A stretch of DNA of 64,000 bases. Source: Azospirillum formosense. Its GTDB lineage: Bacteria; Pseudomonadota; Alphaproteobacteria; Azospirillales; Azospirillaceae. Both the position numbers and the translations under genes were made by a program. The DNA lies in contig NZ_CP159404.1 in assembly GCF_040500525.1 (NCBI RefSeq), positions 62,001 to 126,000 of the forward strand, given 5' to 3'. Below the pieces are notes generated by a model. That model saw nothing but the letters and a program-made list of their open reading frames with translations, was not told the DNA's origin and ran no database searches. This document shows, piece after piece, positions 1 to 8,811 of the stretch (position 1 is its first letter; the number at the start of each line of letters is the position of its first letter).

Positions 1-1866
1 GGACCACGTCCTGCCATTCCGCCTTGCCGACGATCAGGTCGCTCAGGTCGCCCGGGGCGTTGTCGCCCAGCACGTTCCCGATGCGCGGGCAGCGCAGGTC
101 GCATTCCAGCAGCAGGACCCGCCGGCCGGACGCCGCCAGCATGCGCGCCAGGGTCAGGCAGACGGTGGTCTTGCCCTCGCCGGGAACGGCGGAGGTGACC
201 ATCACCACGGAGCCGGTGTTCAGGGCGCCGCGGGCGTAGAGCGACACGCCGATGGCGCGCACCGCCTCGCTGTACTCCGACCGCGGACGGTCGAGCACAT
301 AGTCTTCCGGCTTGGCGTTCCTGTGATGCGGCAGGGACGGCACCAGCCCGATGGCCGGCACGCCGATCGTCTCCTCCACATGCTGGGTGTTGCGGAAGGT
401 CTTGTTCAGATGGTCGCGCAGGAAGGCCAGGAACATGCCGATCAGCAGGCCCACGGCCAGACCGCCGCCGACGAACAGCTTCTTGCCCGGCGTGGACGGC
501 TCCAGCGGCGGCTCCGCCTTGGACACGACGCGGGCGTCGCGCTGCTGAAGGTCGTCCTGCTCGCGCGTTTCGACGAGACGCTGGAGCAGCCCTTCATAGA
601 CGCGGCGGTTGGCGTCGGCCTCGCGCTGAAGCTGGGCCAGACGGACGTTGGCTCCCAACTCGCCAGCGGTCTCGGCGGTCAGCTTCTTCAACGCGGCCTC
701 AAGCTCGCGCTCGCGGGCGCGGGCGATCTCGACCTCGTTGTTGATGACCGCCATGATCTTGGTGGCTTCCTCGCGCATCTTCTGGCGCAGGTTCGTCAAC
801 TGGTTGACGTAGGCCTGCACCGCCGGATGCTGGTCGCCGTAGCGGGTGCGGTATTCGGCGAGCCGCCGGGCGATGCCCGACTCCTCTTCACCCAACCGCT
901 GGATCAGCGGCGAGCCGAGCACCTCGGCCGCGTTGCCCTCGGTCGGGCTGCGCGCGACGATCCGGGCGTTCTGGGCCCGCGCCTCGGCCCGGCCGCGCTC
1001 CGTCTGGGCGACGACCAGGGCGCGGTTCAACTCGGCCAGCTGCTGCGACAGGAAGGTCTCGCCGCCGGTGCCGCCGAGCACGAGGCCCTGCTGCGCGCGG
1101 TAGTCCTGCACCGCCTTGTCCGACACCTCGACCTGGGCGCGCAGCTCGTTGATGCGGTCCTCCAGCCACTTGTTGGCCTGCTGGGTGACCTCCTGCTTGG
1201 TCTGGAGCTGGTCGAGCAGATACTCGTCGACGAAGGCGTTGGCGATGCGCGCCGCCTTCTCCGCCTCCTTCGCCTTGAAGGAGACGACGATGGTGTAGGA
1301 CTGGGCGTCGCTGGTCGCCGAGAGGCCGCGGCGCACGTCGGCGATGACCGCGGCGCGCTCCTTCTCCGGCGAGGTCGGCTCCTTGACGCCGATGCCGGCG
1401 GAATTCAGATAGCCGGTGATCTGCTGGCGCAGCGGCGACAGGTCGTAGCCGACGGTGTCGTTGATCCCGGCGATGGCGCGGTCGATGGCCGAAGGCCGCT
1501 CGATGGCGCCGTTGAACTCCGGGTCGTGGACCAGCCCCAACCGGTCCACCACCTTGGCGGCGGTGGCGGTCGAGGTGATCATGTCGATTTCAGTCCGGAT
1601 CGCCGCCGCCTCGCGCGGCAGGTTGGAGATCACGGCGTTGATGTCCGTGACCTCCGTCGTGCGCGGGTCGATGATGAGCACGGCCTGGCTGGTGAACCGC
1701 GGCTCATAGAGCAGGGCACCGGTGGTGGCCAGCGCGGTGCAGCACAGGACGCTGGCGATGATCGTGCTCCGGCGCCGGCGCAGCACCTGGAGGAGGTCGC
1801 GGAGCGCGACCTCCCGGGTGCTGGCTTCGGACCCCAGGGCTCCGTCTACATGAGTGTACGCGGCCA
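1..1866 (-). CDS. Wzc-type exopolysaccharide tyrosine autokinase / chain-length protein (3' end cut by window)
   Basis: Inner-membrane polysaccharide co-polymerase fused to a bacterial tyrosine kinase (BY-kinase), which controls polymer length and export in Wzx/Wzy-type EPS synthesis. The 622 visible codons start with a Wzz domain: a first membrane segment near residues 36-56, then a long periplasmic part with coiled-coil and GNVR-like sequence. A second membrane segment lies near residues 461-482. The kinase follows, with Walker A (GEGKTT) near residue 560 and Walker A' (LLLECDLRCP) near 582. Walker B and the C-terminal tyrosine cluster lie beyond the window edge. The start is supported by CAGGAG 6 bases upstream of the ATG. 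It is 44 bp downstream of the UDP-sugar dehydrogenase gene, so the two are probably cotranscribed. The family call is firm; the polymer is unknown. Confidence 0.93.
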
Positions 1867-1910
1867 TCCCATTCTCCTGAGGATCGGTCTGTGAGGGTCC
1901 AGGCCGGCGG

Positions 1911-3305
1911 TCAGCCCTTCACGATCTTCTCGTCGACGATGCCCGCCTTGCCGAAGGCGTTGCGGGTGTCGACGATCAGCGGCAGCCCGTCCAGGAAGGC
2001 CTTCAGGTCGAAGGAGTCGTGGTCGGTGCACAGGATCGCGGCGTCGAAGGCACCGTCCCGGATCTCCTCCAGCGCAACCGACGGCGTGCCGGCCATGCGG
2101 GCCAGACGGCGCGTCTCCGGAAGCTCCGGCACATGCGGGTCGTAGTAGAAGACCTCGCAGCCGCGGTCCTGCAGAAGATCGATGATCTTCAGCGCCGGGC
2201 TCTCGCGCATGTCCTCGATGTTCTTCTTGTAGGCGACGCCCAGCACCAGGATGCGCGACCCGCGCAGCGCGCGGCCCAGCTTGGAGTCCATGGCCTGCGA
2301 CAGCCGCTCCACCACGTAATGCGGCATGCGGGTGTTGATCTCGCCGGCCAGCTCGATGAAGCGGGTGGCGACGTCGAACTCGCGGGCCTTCCAGGTCAGG
2401 TAGAAGGGATCGATCGGGATGCAGTGACCGCCCAGGCCGGGGCCGGGGTAGAAGGGCATGTAGCCGAAGGGCTTGGTCTTGGCGCCCTCGATCACTTCCC
2501 AGACGTCGATGCCCATCGCGTCGTAGACGACCTTCAGCTCGTTGACGAGCGCGATGTTGACGCAGCGGAAGATGTTCTCGGTCAGCTTCACCGCCTCGGC
2601 CGCTTCCAGCGACGAGACCGGAATCACGCGCTCCAGAGCGCGGCCGTACATCGAGCAGGCGATGCGCAGCGCGTTGGGGTCCTCGCCGCCGACGATCTTC
2701 GGGATGCGGGCGGTGGTGAAGGTCTCGTTGCCCGGGTCCTCGCGCTCCGGCGAGAAGGCCAGCAGGAAGTCCGTGCCGCTGACGAGGCCGGTCTTCTCCA
2801 GGATGGGGCGCACCACCTCGCGCGTCGTGCCGGGGTAGGTGGTCGATTCGAGGACGATCAGCTGGCCGGGGCGCAGCACCTGGGCGATCTGCCGGGTGGT
2901 GACCTCGATGCAGCTCATGTCCGGTTCACGGTTGCGCGTCAGCGGCGTCGGCACGCAGATGACGATGGCGTCCATGTCGGCCAGCGACTGGAAGTTCGCC
3001 GTGGCCGTGAAGCGGCCCTCCTCCAGCATCCCGCGGACCTCGTCGGTCGACACGGTGCCGATGTAGGAGGTGCCGCCGTTCAGGCTGGCGACCTTTTCCG
3101 GATCGATGTCGAAGCCCGTCACCGAGAAGCCGGCCCGCGCGAACAGCCGCGCCAGAGGCAGGCCGACATAGCCCAGGCCGATGACGCCGACGCTGGCGGT
3201 GCCCGCCGCGATCTTCGACTCCAGCGCCGCCAGGGCTTCCGGAATGCCGGACGTGCCGACCGAACCCCCGCTCACCAACAGGTCGGCAAACTCATTGCTC
3301 GACAT
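1911..3305 (-). CDS. UDP-sugar 6-dehydrogenase (WbpA/TviB type)
   Basis: NAD-dependent four-electron oxidation of a UDP-hexose or UDP-N-acetylhexosamine to its uronic acid, supplying an acidic precursor for the EPS. The protein has 464 residues. The Rossmann motif GVIGLGYVGLPLA is at about residues 40-52 after a 38-residue extension. The central helical domain contains ESTTYPGTT, and the catalytic cysteine is C295 in GGHCIPIDP, with a C-terminal UDP-binding domain. The sequence around the active site is closer to the WbpA/TviB/VpsB group (UDP-GlcNAc or UDP-GalNAc) than to UDP-glucose dehydrogenase. This is inference from motifs, and substrate specificity is not settled. AAGGAGACG lies just upstream of the ATG. 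It is likely first in the operon leading into the tyrosine kinase. Confidence 0.93.
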   Translation of the reverse strand: MSSNEFADLLVSGGSVGTSGIPEALAALESKIAAGTASVGVIGLGYVGLPLARLFARAGFSVTGFDIDPEKVASLNGGTSYIGTVSTDEVRGMLEEGRFTATANFQSLADMDAIVICVPTPLTRNREPDMSCIEVTTRQIAQVLRPGQLIVLESTTYPGTTREVVRPILEKTGLVSGTDFLLAFSPEREDPGNETFTTARIPKIVGGEDPNALRIACSMYGRALERVIPVSSLEAAEAVKLTENIFRCVNIALVNELKVVYDAMGIDVWEVIEGAKTKPFGYMPFYPGPGLGGHCIPIDPFYLTWKAREFDVATRFIELAGEINTRMPHYVVERLSQAMDSKLGRALRGSRILVLGVAYKKNIEDMRESPALKIIDLLQDRGCEVFYYDPHVPELPETRRLARMAGTPSVALEEIRDGAFDAAILCTDHDSFDLKAFLDGLPLIVDTRNAFGKAGIVDEKIVKG

Positions 3306-3396
3306 AAGACGTCTCCTTTTCCGACTCTCTTGTTCGTAGAGGTTTCACCGTTATTCGCGCTGTATTACAGAGATCAAATTTACCGACACAAAACCG

Positions 3397-3436
3397 AAGC
3401 CAAGGTCCGGTTCTGACATCGGGCCTTGGCTTTTGC
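3397..3436 (+). terminator. Terminator-like hairpin (possibly bidirectional)
   Basis: The arms AAGCCAAGG (3397-3405) and CCTTGGCTT (3424-3432) extend by CC/GG with one wobble pair. TTTTG follows on the plus strand and CGGTTTTG on the minus strand. No plus-strand gene ends here, so its partner transcript is unclear; it could terminate a short untranslated RNA. Confidence 0.45.
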
Positions 3437-3590
3437 TGTTCATAAGACTGATCGATCGGCGTTTCCTCTCACCGAATACATTAGGCTGCTTTGTCTAAGC
3501 ACCCAGCAATCGTGATAGAAAAAGTGGCAGCCGTAAACGTCGTAAAAGGCCGAACTACCGTCAGTTGACCGGGTGACCTTTCTTGTGAGA

Positions 3591-3614
3591 CTTTCGGGAT
3601 GACCATCCCGAAAG
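3591..3614. repeat. Perfect 10-bp inverted repeat
   Basis: CTTTCGGGAT and ATCCCGAAAG are separated by 4 bases. There is no T-run on either side, so it is more likely an operator or an mRNA structure than an intrinsic terminator. It lies about 290 bp upstream of the UDP-sugar dehydrogenase start. Confidence 0.5.
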
Positions 3615-3660
3615 GTGCTTTATTAACCCCTTTTGAGTAACCACGGGCAGAATAGACGAA

Positions 3661-3698
3661 AGGAGCCGGACCGGCGCGTCAGCGGCCGGACGGCTCCT
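3661..3698 (-). terminator. Intrinsic terminator after the acyltransferase-like gene
   Basis: On the minus strand an AAGGAGCCG arm pairs with CGGCTCCTT through a GC-rich inner stem, followed by TTTCGTCTATTCT. It begins about 12 bp after the stop codon of the gene ending at 3710. Confidence 0.75.
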
Positions 3699-3709
3699 TC
3701 GCACCGCGG

Positions 3710-4888
3710 TCATCCCTGGACGGCGACTCCCTCCGGTTGCAGCCCGGCCGTCTCGGGCAGCGTGTTGTGCATCAGGAAGCTGGCGTCGCCGTCGCCCATG
3801 GTCAGCAGCCAGTTGCGGCGGTCGGCGAACGTGTCGCGGTCGATGCCGGCGTCCGGCCCGGCGTGCGCCATCACCCGCACCGGGAAGCCCACGCGGTCGG
3901 GCACCTTCATCATGCCCATGGCGAGGAAGGTCCGCTCCGCCCGCGTGTTCAGCGTCCGGCAGATCAGCGCGGTCGCGCGCTCCGTCGCGGCGATGCGCAG
4001 CGTGTGGCTCAGCAGGACCCACAGCCATTTCGGCTCGCACAGGTAATCCACGATGGCGAGGCAGGGCTCCTTGCGCCAGGTCTCGCGGCGCAGGACCACG
4101 TAGCCCAGCGGCTCGTCCCCGCGCGTCAGCATGAAGCGGCGGTAGTCCGAGGCGCAGGGAATCGCGTCGTAGCGCCAGCGCAGATGCGTCAGGTCGCGCA
4201 ACGCGATCAGCGGGTAATGCGGGGAGGAGCGCCGCCAGATGGCGTCGGCCCGCCCGTCGAACCGCCCGATCTCCTCGAACCGCGCGCCGGTCGCCCGGCT
4301 CAGCAGGTGGCCGCCGATCCGCGCGCCGTGCAGGGCCGGGCCGGCGATCGCCCCGATGGTCCGCATGCGGCCCTGCAGCGACGACGCCTCCACGCAGCGC
4401 CGCGTGTCCAGCGGGAAGACGTAGGCGGGCAGGGCGCCGATGTCGATCCAGCCCGCCTTGCTGTAGGCCTTGTAGGCGGAGTCCGAGATGTGGATGGCCA
4501 TCGCCAGGGGACGGCTGTCGAGCTGCGCTTCCGCCAGGGGCGTGAAGGCGCCGCGCATCCGCCATTCCGGCAGGACCATCAGGCTGTTGGCCCAGGAGGC
4601 CGGGATCTCCCGGTCCTGCGCCTTCAGGCGGAAGGGAATCCCGCATTGCTGGCCGACGATCTGCCCCTGCCGCTTGCACACCCAGACTTGCGGCCCGTCC
4701 GCGTCCCGGTCGGGCACCTCGTCGAAGAGCCAGCGGTTGTAGGCCTCGTCCACCTGCCAGACCCGTTCCCCGAACATCTTGCGCTGGAAGCCGCGCAGCT
4801 CCCCCTTGTCGGAAGCGTCGAAACGGAAAACGGTTTTCTTCAGCCGGTCGGTGATCGACTGACCGACGGTGCTGCTGCTGGTGCTCAC
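3710..4888 (-). CDS. GNAT-like acyltransferase-related protein of the EPS locus
   Basis: A 392-residue protein with no signal peptide. It resembles the long GNAT/FemAB-like proteins found beside exopolysaccharide genes. Visible features are a segment about residues 50-130 (WQVDEAYNRWLFDE, then VWVCKRQGQIVGQQCG) that looks like a GNAT beta-strand core, and a second such segment near 240-330 (EPLGYVVLRRE). Its proposed role, acylating a sugar or lipid carrier, is inferred from location. The GTG start at 4888 is preferred because AAGGGGGG precedes it; an in-frame start at 4957 would add 23 low-complexity residues. It follows the beta-helix gene by 71 bp and ends in a terminator. The fold assignment is tentative. 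Confidence 0.7.
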   Translation of the reverse strand: MSTSSSTVGQSITDRLKKTVFRFDASDKGELRGFQRKMFGERVWQVDEAYNRWLFDEVPDRDADGPQVWVCKRQGQIVGQQCGIPFRLKAQDREIPASWANSLMVLPEWRMRGAFTPLAEAQLDSRPLAMAIHISDSAYKAYSKAGWIDIGALPAYVFPLDTRRCVEASSLQGRMRTIGAIAGPALHGARIGGHLLSRATGARFEEIGRFDGRADAIWRRSSPHYPLIALRDLTHLRWRYDAIPCASDYRRFMLTRGDEPLGYVVLRRETWRKEPCLAIVDYLCEPKWLWVLLSHTLRIAATERATALICRTLNTRAERTFLAMGMMKVPDRVGFPVRVMAHAGPDAGIDRDTFADRRNWLLTMGDGDASFLMHNTLPETAGLQPEGVAVQG

Positions 4889-4959
4889 ATGCCCCCCCTT
4901 GTTCGAACGCGCCGTCCCTTGCCCGGCCCGCGGCTCGCCCGCGGACGTCGGGGCCAAGG

Positions 4960-6200
4960 TCAGCGCACGGATTCCGGCCGCATTCCGGATGCTTCCTGCA
5001 CAGTTCCTCCCGATGGTTGGTTGGCCGATGGTTTGTCGGCCGATGGTTGGTTGGCGGTGGTCCCGGCCCGGGTTTCGGTTTGGGCCTCTGTTCTGGCGTT
5101 GTTGCTGACCCGGTTGCCGGTGATGGCCTTGTCGATGCTGTCGGCGATGATGATGGCGGCCCGCTTGCCGTTGCGGTGGAAGACGTTGTCGCGCAGCTCC
5201 AGCGTGATCGAGCCGTTGCCCTTCTGGTGCTGCAGGACGCCGCCGTTGTTGTCGTAGAATTCGTTCTCGTAGACCCGGTAAGTCACGTCGATCCCGCGGT
5301 TCTGGCCGAGCGAGAGGCCCGCGTCGGCGTTGCGGAAGATGACGTTCCGGTAAATCTCGGTGCTGGACTTCGCCAGGATGCCGGCGCCGCGCGGATTGTC
5401 GTGAATCAGGTTGTCGTGGATCTTCAGCGTGCTGCCGGCCTGCCCCTGGTCGTGGTAGAGGCCGTGGGAGCGTCCCTCGCCGCCGTTGACGCCGTTGTTG
5501 AAGACGCGGTTGTGGGCGATCTCGCCGGTCAGGATGCGCCCGTTCCAGCCGGAATAGACGCCGCCGTCCTTGCGCCAGCCGTTGTCGGCGATGGTGTTGC
5601 GCGTGATGACCTGATCGGTGTTGTCCGCGGCGTAATGCACGATCCCATAGGCGCCGTTGCCGGTGATGGCCGACCCGTCGATCCGCAGCCCGTCGGAGGT
5701 GCCGGCAACGACGATGCCGGAGCCGCCGTTGCCCGTCACGGTCACGTTCGTCACCGACACGTTGCGCGCCCGCGGGCCCAGAAGCAGGCCGGTGTCGGCC
5801 GCGCCGGTGATGATCAGCCCGTCGAAGGCGACGTTGGCCCGCCCGTTCAGGCTGACCGCGACGGCGGCGCCCCGCGCGTCGATCACCGGAGCGCCGCCTG
5901 TGCCATAGGCGCCGTAGGTGATCGGCCGGTCGGTGGTGCCGGAGGAGGAGGCCAGCAGGCTGCCGCGCCAGCTCTCCCGCGCTCGAACAGCACGCGGCTG
6001 CCCGGCGGGAAGGCGGTGGCGTTCACCTTGTCCAGCGATTTCCAGGCTTCCTTCGGGCCGCGGCCCGACCGGCGGTCGTCGCCGTTCGTGGCGTCGACGT
6101 AGAAGACCGGTGCCTCGTCGGCGCTCCGCCGCGCGCTGACGAGCAGCGACGGCTGGGCAGGACGCTCGATGGCGGGGGGAGGAGGGGGCAGGTAATCCAT
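4960..6200 (-). pseudogene. Right-handed beta-helix (polysaccharide lyase/epimerase-like) gene with a one-base frameshift
   Basis: The N-terminal part (6200 to about 5978; VFYVDATNGDD, then AWKSLDKVN) and the main part (from about 5976 to 4960) are in different frames. Together they align collinearly with the beta-helix half of the protein encoded at 9518-11683. Restoring one G in the run of three C (plus strand) at 5976-5978 gives FERGESWRGSLL, matching FERGETWTDSLL in the paralogue. The repaired product would be about 413 residues: a proline-rich start, then beta-helix coils rich in N-x-I/V repeats, the shared motif GRSHGLYHD, and a tail with repeated NQPSA/DKPSA units. No Sec signal is visible. 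It may be a real inactivation or an assembly error in a homopolymer. If intact it would bind or modify the EPS. Confidence 0.8.
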
Positions 6201-6219
6201 GGCTCCGGCTCGCGCGGTC

Positions 6220-6423
6220 TTACACGGCGGCGCGGAACAGCGCGTAGGCGAGGCCCCAGGCCGCCAGCGCGCAGCCGGCGCACAGCAGGGCCCAGCCGGC
6301 CCGCGGAAGATCGAGAAGCGGGGGGGCGGCGCGCTCCGCCACCGTCGGCGCGGCGTCCGCCGGAAGGACGTCCGCAACCCCACCCAGCAGGTTCGGGCTG
6401 GCCGGCGTGGCTTGCTCGATCAT
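6220..6423 (-). CDS. Small single-span membrane protein of the EPS locus
   Basis: A 67-residue product I do not recognise. The N-terminal 40 residues are alanine/proline-rich and probably flexible. A hydrophobic segment near residues 42-65 (GWALLCAGCALAAWGLAYAL) forms one membrane helix, close to the C-terminus. A very good ribosome binding site (GAGGAGA, 5 bases before the ATG) argues that the gene is real. It ends 19 bp before the beta-helix gene, so the two are probably cotranscribed. It could be a tail anchor or export partner for that protein; this is inference only. Confidence 0.65.
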   Translation of the reverse strand: MIEQATPASPNLLGGVADVLPADAAPTVAERAAPPLLDLPRAGWALLCAGCALAAWGLAYALFRAAV

Positions 6424-6572
6424 GGCGATCTCCTCGCGGGGGCCGTTAAGCGGGAGGACCGGCGACTGAAACCGCTGCGTGTCCCTGTTACGGTATTTTG
6501 TGTTACGTCATGGACAAATAAAGGGAAATGAAAAGGGATCACGCTTAAGCGATCAGGGTACGATAAGGGGGC

Positions 6573-6607
6573 ATTCCAAAGGGAGGAATAGGCCTTCTCT
6601 TTGGAAT
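6573..6607. promoter_or_regulatory. Inverted repeat upstream of the minus-strand EPS operon
   Basis: Perfect 9-bp arms ATTCCAAAG and CTTTGGAAT are separated by 17 bp, about 150 bp upstream of the gene starting at 6423. The core CCAAAG-N17-CTTTGG recurs as CCAAAG-N16-CTTTGG at 9183-9210, upstream of the next minus-strand unit. That suggests a shared binding site. The regulator is unknown. Confidence 0.5.
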
Positions 6608-6651
6608 TGCCGAGTGGTGATCGCCCGTAATGCATATGAGAACGGCAAGAA

Positions 6652-6678
6652 CTCCCTCCCCCGCGATGGGAGAGGGAG
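6652..6678 (-). terminator. Terminator-like hairpin after the polysaccharide deacetylase gene
   Basis: On the minus strand CTCCCTCTCCC pairs with GGGGGAGGGAG (one wobble) over a 5-base loop, followed by TTCTTGCCGTTCTC. It lies 25 bp past the deacetylase stop codon. The sequence also resembles the CCCTCCCC...GGGGAGGG REP-like palindromes common in these genomes. Confidence 0.6.
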
Positions 6679-6702
6679 CCGGCCATTCATAAGCCGGAGC
6701 GC

Positions 6703-7743
6703 TTAGCCGGCCAGGGCGCGCTTCATGTTGCCGGCGCCGCCGCGCAGCAGGCGCTTGACCAGCTGCTGCTTTGCCGGGGCCGGGCCGTTCTCGAAGCAGA
6801 TGCGCTGGATCCGCCGCTGCGGACCGCCGCGGCGTGGCCACGAGGTGCCGAACGTGAGGTCGACGCCGCTGTCGTACAGGTCCGCGAACAGCGTGTCGTG
6901 CAGGCCCTCGTCCGAGTAGGGGAAGGCAAACGAGCCGCAGCCGGGACCGAACAACTCCCGGATGCCGGCGACGCTGCCCGTCACCTCCGCCTTCCGCTGC
7001 TCCGGCGTCAGCAGGCGGTGGTTGGGATGGTCGAAGCCGTGGGCGCCGATCGACACCCCCTCCGCCATCAGGTCGGCGATCTCGTCGTGGGTCAAATAGG
7101 GCTTCTGCGTCGCCAGGAAGCCGGCGGTGTCGAATTCCAGAACGGTGGCGATCTCGTCCAGCACGGCGCGCTGGTGCCAGCTCACCTTCATGACAGCGGC
7201 GGCGGGATCGGCGGCGACGGCGCCCGCCCGCGCCAGGGTGGCGGCGCAGACGGCGCGGCGGGGATCGGTCTCGGCCAGCCGGCTCAGCCGCTCCGCCAGA
7301 AGGCTCGCCTTGTGCCGGTAGAAGAGAGACCCGTTGTCGAGGAAGTTCAGGTTGAGATACAGCGCCGGCCGGATGCCCTTGCGGCGCAGGATGGGCATCG
7401 CGACTTCCGCCACCTCGCGCATGCCGTCGTCGAAGGTGACCAGCAGCGACGGACGGCGGATCTCCGGCCCGCCCATGGCCGATCCGGTGACCGTGGGCAG
7501 GTCCGTCGGTTCGAAGTGCTTCAGGAGAAAATCGAGGTCCTCCGTGAATTCCTTCGGCGTGCGGGGGCGGTAGATGTGCTTCAGATGGTCCGGCACCGTG
7601 TCGCAGACGGCGTGGTAGACGACGGCCAGCACCGGGCTGCCGTAGGCGTGATGGCAGGCGGTTCCCAGCGGGTTGCGCAGCGCGTCCATCCACCGGACCC
7701 GCCGGCCCAGCCCGCCACCGGAAATCACGTCGGCAACGCTCAT
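6703..7743 (-). CDS. Polysaccharide deacetylase (NodB-homology, CE4)
   Basis: A metal-dependent hydrolase that removes N- or O-acetyl groups from a polysaccharide or its lipid-linked precursor. The 346-residue protein has motif 1 TFDDG at 103-107 (D105 base, D106 metal ligand) and motif 2 HGFDHP at 235-240 (metal ligands H235 and H239). It has no signal peptide, so it probably acts in the cytoplasm on intermediates. About 100 residues separate the two motifs, more than in compact NodB domains. GGGAGGACATGA supports the start. It lies 35 bp after the glycosyltransferase gene in the same operon. Confidence 0.9.
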   Translation of the reverse strand: MSVADVISGGGLGRRVRWMDALRNPLGTACHHAYGSPVLAVVYHAVCDTVPDHLKHIYRPRTPKEFTEDLDFLLKHFEPTDLPTVTGSAMGGPEIRRPSLLVTFDDGMREVAEVAMPILRRKGIRPALYLNLNFLDNGSLFYRHKASLLAERLSRLAETDPRRAVCAATLARAGAVAADPAAAVMKVSWHQRAVLDEIATVLEFDTAGFLATQKPYLTHDEIADLMAEGVSIGAHGFDHPNHRLLTPEQRKAEVTGSVAGIRELFGPGCGSFAFPYSDEGLHDTLFADLYDSGVDLTFGTSWPRRGGPQRRIQRICFENGPAPAKQQLVKRLLRGGAGNMKRALAG

Positions 7744-7778
7744 TCATGTCCTCCCGCGGAAGGGTCAGAGGGCGAGGG

Positions 7779-8717
7779 TCAGAGGGCGTCCGCCCCATCG
7801 GGAGCGAGGCGCTTGGGCTGCATCATGGCGGTGTGGATCTGGGCCATGGCCTGCGCCTCGGTCGGCGTGCGGACCATGCGGTACAGCATCTTCTTCAGGC
7901 CCGGCGGCGTCAGCCGGAAGCCGATCTGAAGGGAGGCCGTCGCCAGGAACTCCGAGTTGGTCAGGAAGCCCGACCGCCAGCACCAGACCCGGAACGCCCA
8001 TTCGTTGACGGCGTAGCGCAACCCGCCGCGGCGGACGCGCTGGGCCATGCTGGTGCGGAAGAGAAGAAGCGCCTCCTGCACCGTCTCCATGCGCCCCCCG
8101 GCCTGGAGGAGGCGGACATAGAGGTCGTAGTCCTCCAGATTGCCGAAGCAGGAGCGGTACCCGCCGATGGCGGTCAGCGCCCGCCGCCGCACCATCATGG
8201 TGGGGTGAGACAGGACGCAGTGCCACTTCATGCCCTGGCTGATTTCCTCATGGGTCTCCGGGCTGCGCTTCACGCAGGTGATGGCGCCGGGGTCCTGTTC
8301 GAACTCCGCGTGCCAGGAGAAGGACGCGTCCAGCGACCCCTGCTCGGCGAAGGCGCGCGCCTGCGTCTCGAAGCGGTGGGGCAGGCAGATGTCGTCGCTG
8401 TCCATGCGGGCCACCAGATAGCCCGTGCAGTATTGCAGGCCGTCGTTCAGCGCGCGGGCCAAGCCCCCCTGGTTGCGCCGCCGCACCACCACAAGCCGGC
8501 AGGCGTTGGACGCCTGATAGTGGGCGATGACCTTCTCCTGCTCCTCCCCGATCCGTCCATCGACCACCAGCACGCACTCGCGCGGGAGAAGCGTCTGCGT
8601 ATAGACGCTCTCCAGCGCGGCCTGAAGGTTGTCCGCCTTCTCGCCGGCGTAGGTGGCCATAAGCACGCTGATCGATTGAGTGTCCCGACCGTCCCTCGGT
8701 CCGCTCACGTGATTCAT
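7779..8717 (-). CDS. Family 2 glycosyltransferase (GT-A fold)
   Basis: Transfers a sugar from a nucleotide donor to a growing EPS repeat unit at the cytoplasmic face. The 312-residue protein opens with the GT2 signature SISVLMATYAGEKADNLQAA (residues 15-34). The nucleotide/metal motif MDSDD is at 105-109, and the middle region contains acceptor-side residues (ISQGMKWHC). There are no membrane segments. GGAGACC precedes the ATG. It is first in a two-gene operon with the deacetylase; its leader contains a long hairpin at 8770-8811. Donor and acceptor are unknown. Confidence 0.92.
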   Translation of the reverse strand: MNHVSGPRDGRDTQSISVLMATYAGEKADNLQAALESVYTQTLLPRECVLVVDGRIGEEQEKVIAHYQASNACRLVVVRRRNQGGLARALNDGLQYCTGYLVARMDSDDICLPHRFETQARAFAEQGSLDASFSWHAEFEQDPGAITCVKRSPETHEEISQGMKWHCVLSHPTMMVRRRALTAIGGYRSCFGNLEDYDLYVRLLQAGGRMETVQEALLLFRTSMAQRVRRGGLRYAVNEWAFRVWCWRSGFLTNSEFLATASLQIGFRLTPPGLKKMLYRMVRTPTEAQAMAQIHTAMMQPKRLAPDGADAL

Positions 8718-8769
8718 ACCTGGTCTCCACCCCTCTTGTCGTGGCGACGCGGACGGCGTGCGGCGGTCC

Positions 8770-8811
8770 GGTCACCGGGCGCCGCCCCGCGAAGGGCGAC
8801 GCCCGGTGACC
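8770..8811 (-). repeat. Long palindrome in the glycosyltransferase leader
   Basis: Perfect 12-bp arms GGTCACCGGGCG and CGCCCGGTGACC enclose an inner CGCCC/GGGCG stem with a short loop. It is 53 bp upstream of the start codon, without a T-run, so it fits a 5' leader structure better than a terminator. Confidence 0.6.

Larger units (their letters stand above)
3306..3709. other. 404-bp intergenic region with three hairpins, promoter region of the UDP-sugar dehydrogenase operon
   Basis: No convincing gene. The half nearest the dehydrogenase (3306-3560) is AT-richer than the surroundings and should hold the minus-strand promoter. It contains an inverted repeat with AAGCCAAGG arms at 3397-3432, a perfect 10-bp inverted repeat at 3591-3614, and a terminator at 3661-3698 for the gene upstream on the minus strand. 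No clear -35/-10 pair was identified. Confidence 0.6.

Noticed and set aside
323..1894. Long plus-strand open frame across the tyrosine kinase gene
   Set aside because: It is the antisense shadow of a clear Wzc-type kinase; it is low-complexity (R/L/G/A/V) with no recognisable domain.
5017..5060. GGTTGG-rich direct repeat that could be taken for a G-quadruplex or CRISPR-like repeat
   Set aside because: It encodes the repeated NQPSA/DKPSA tail of the beta-helix protein and has no spacers.
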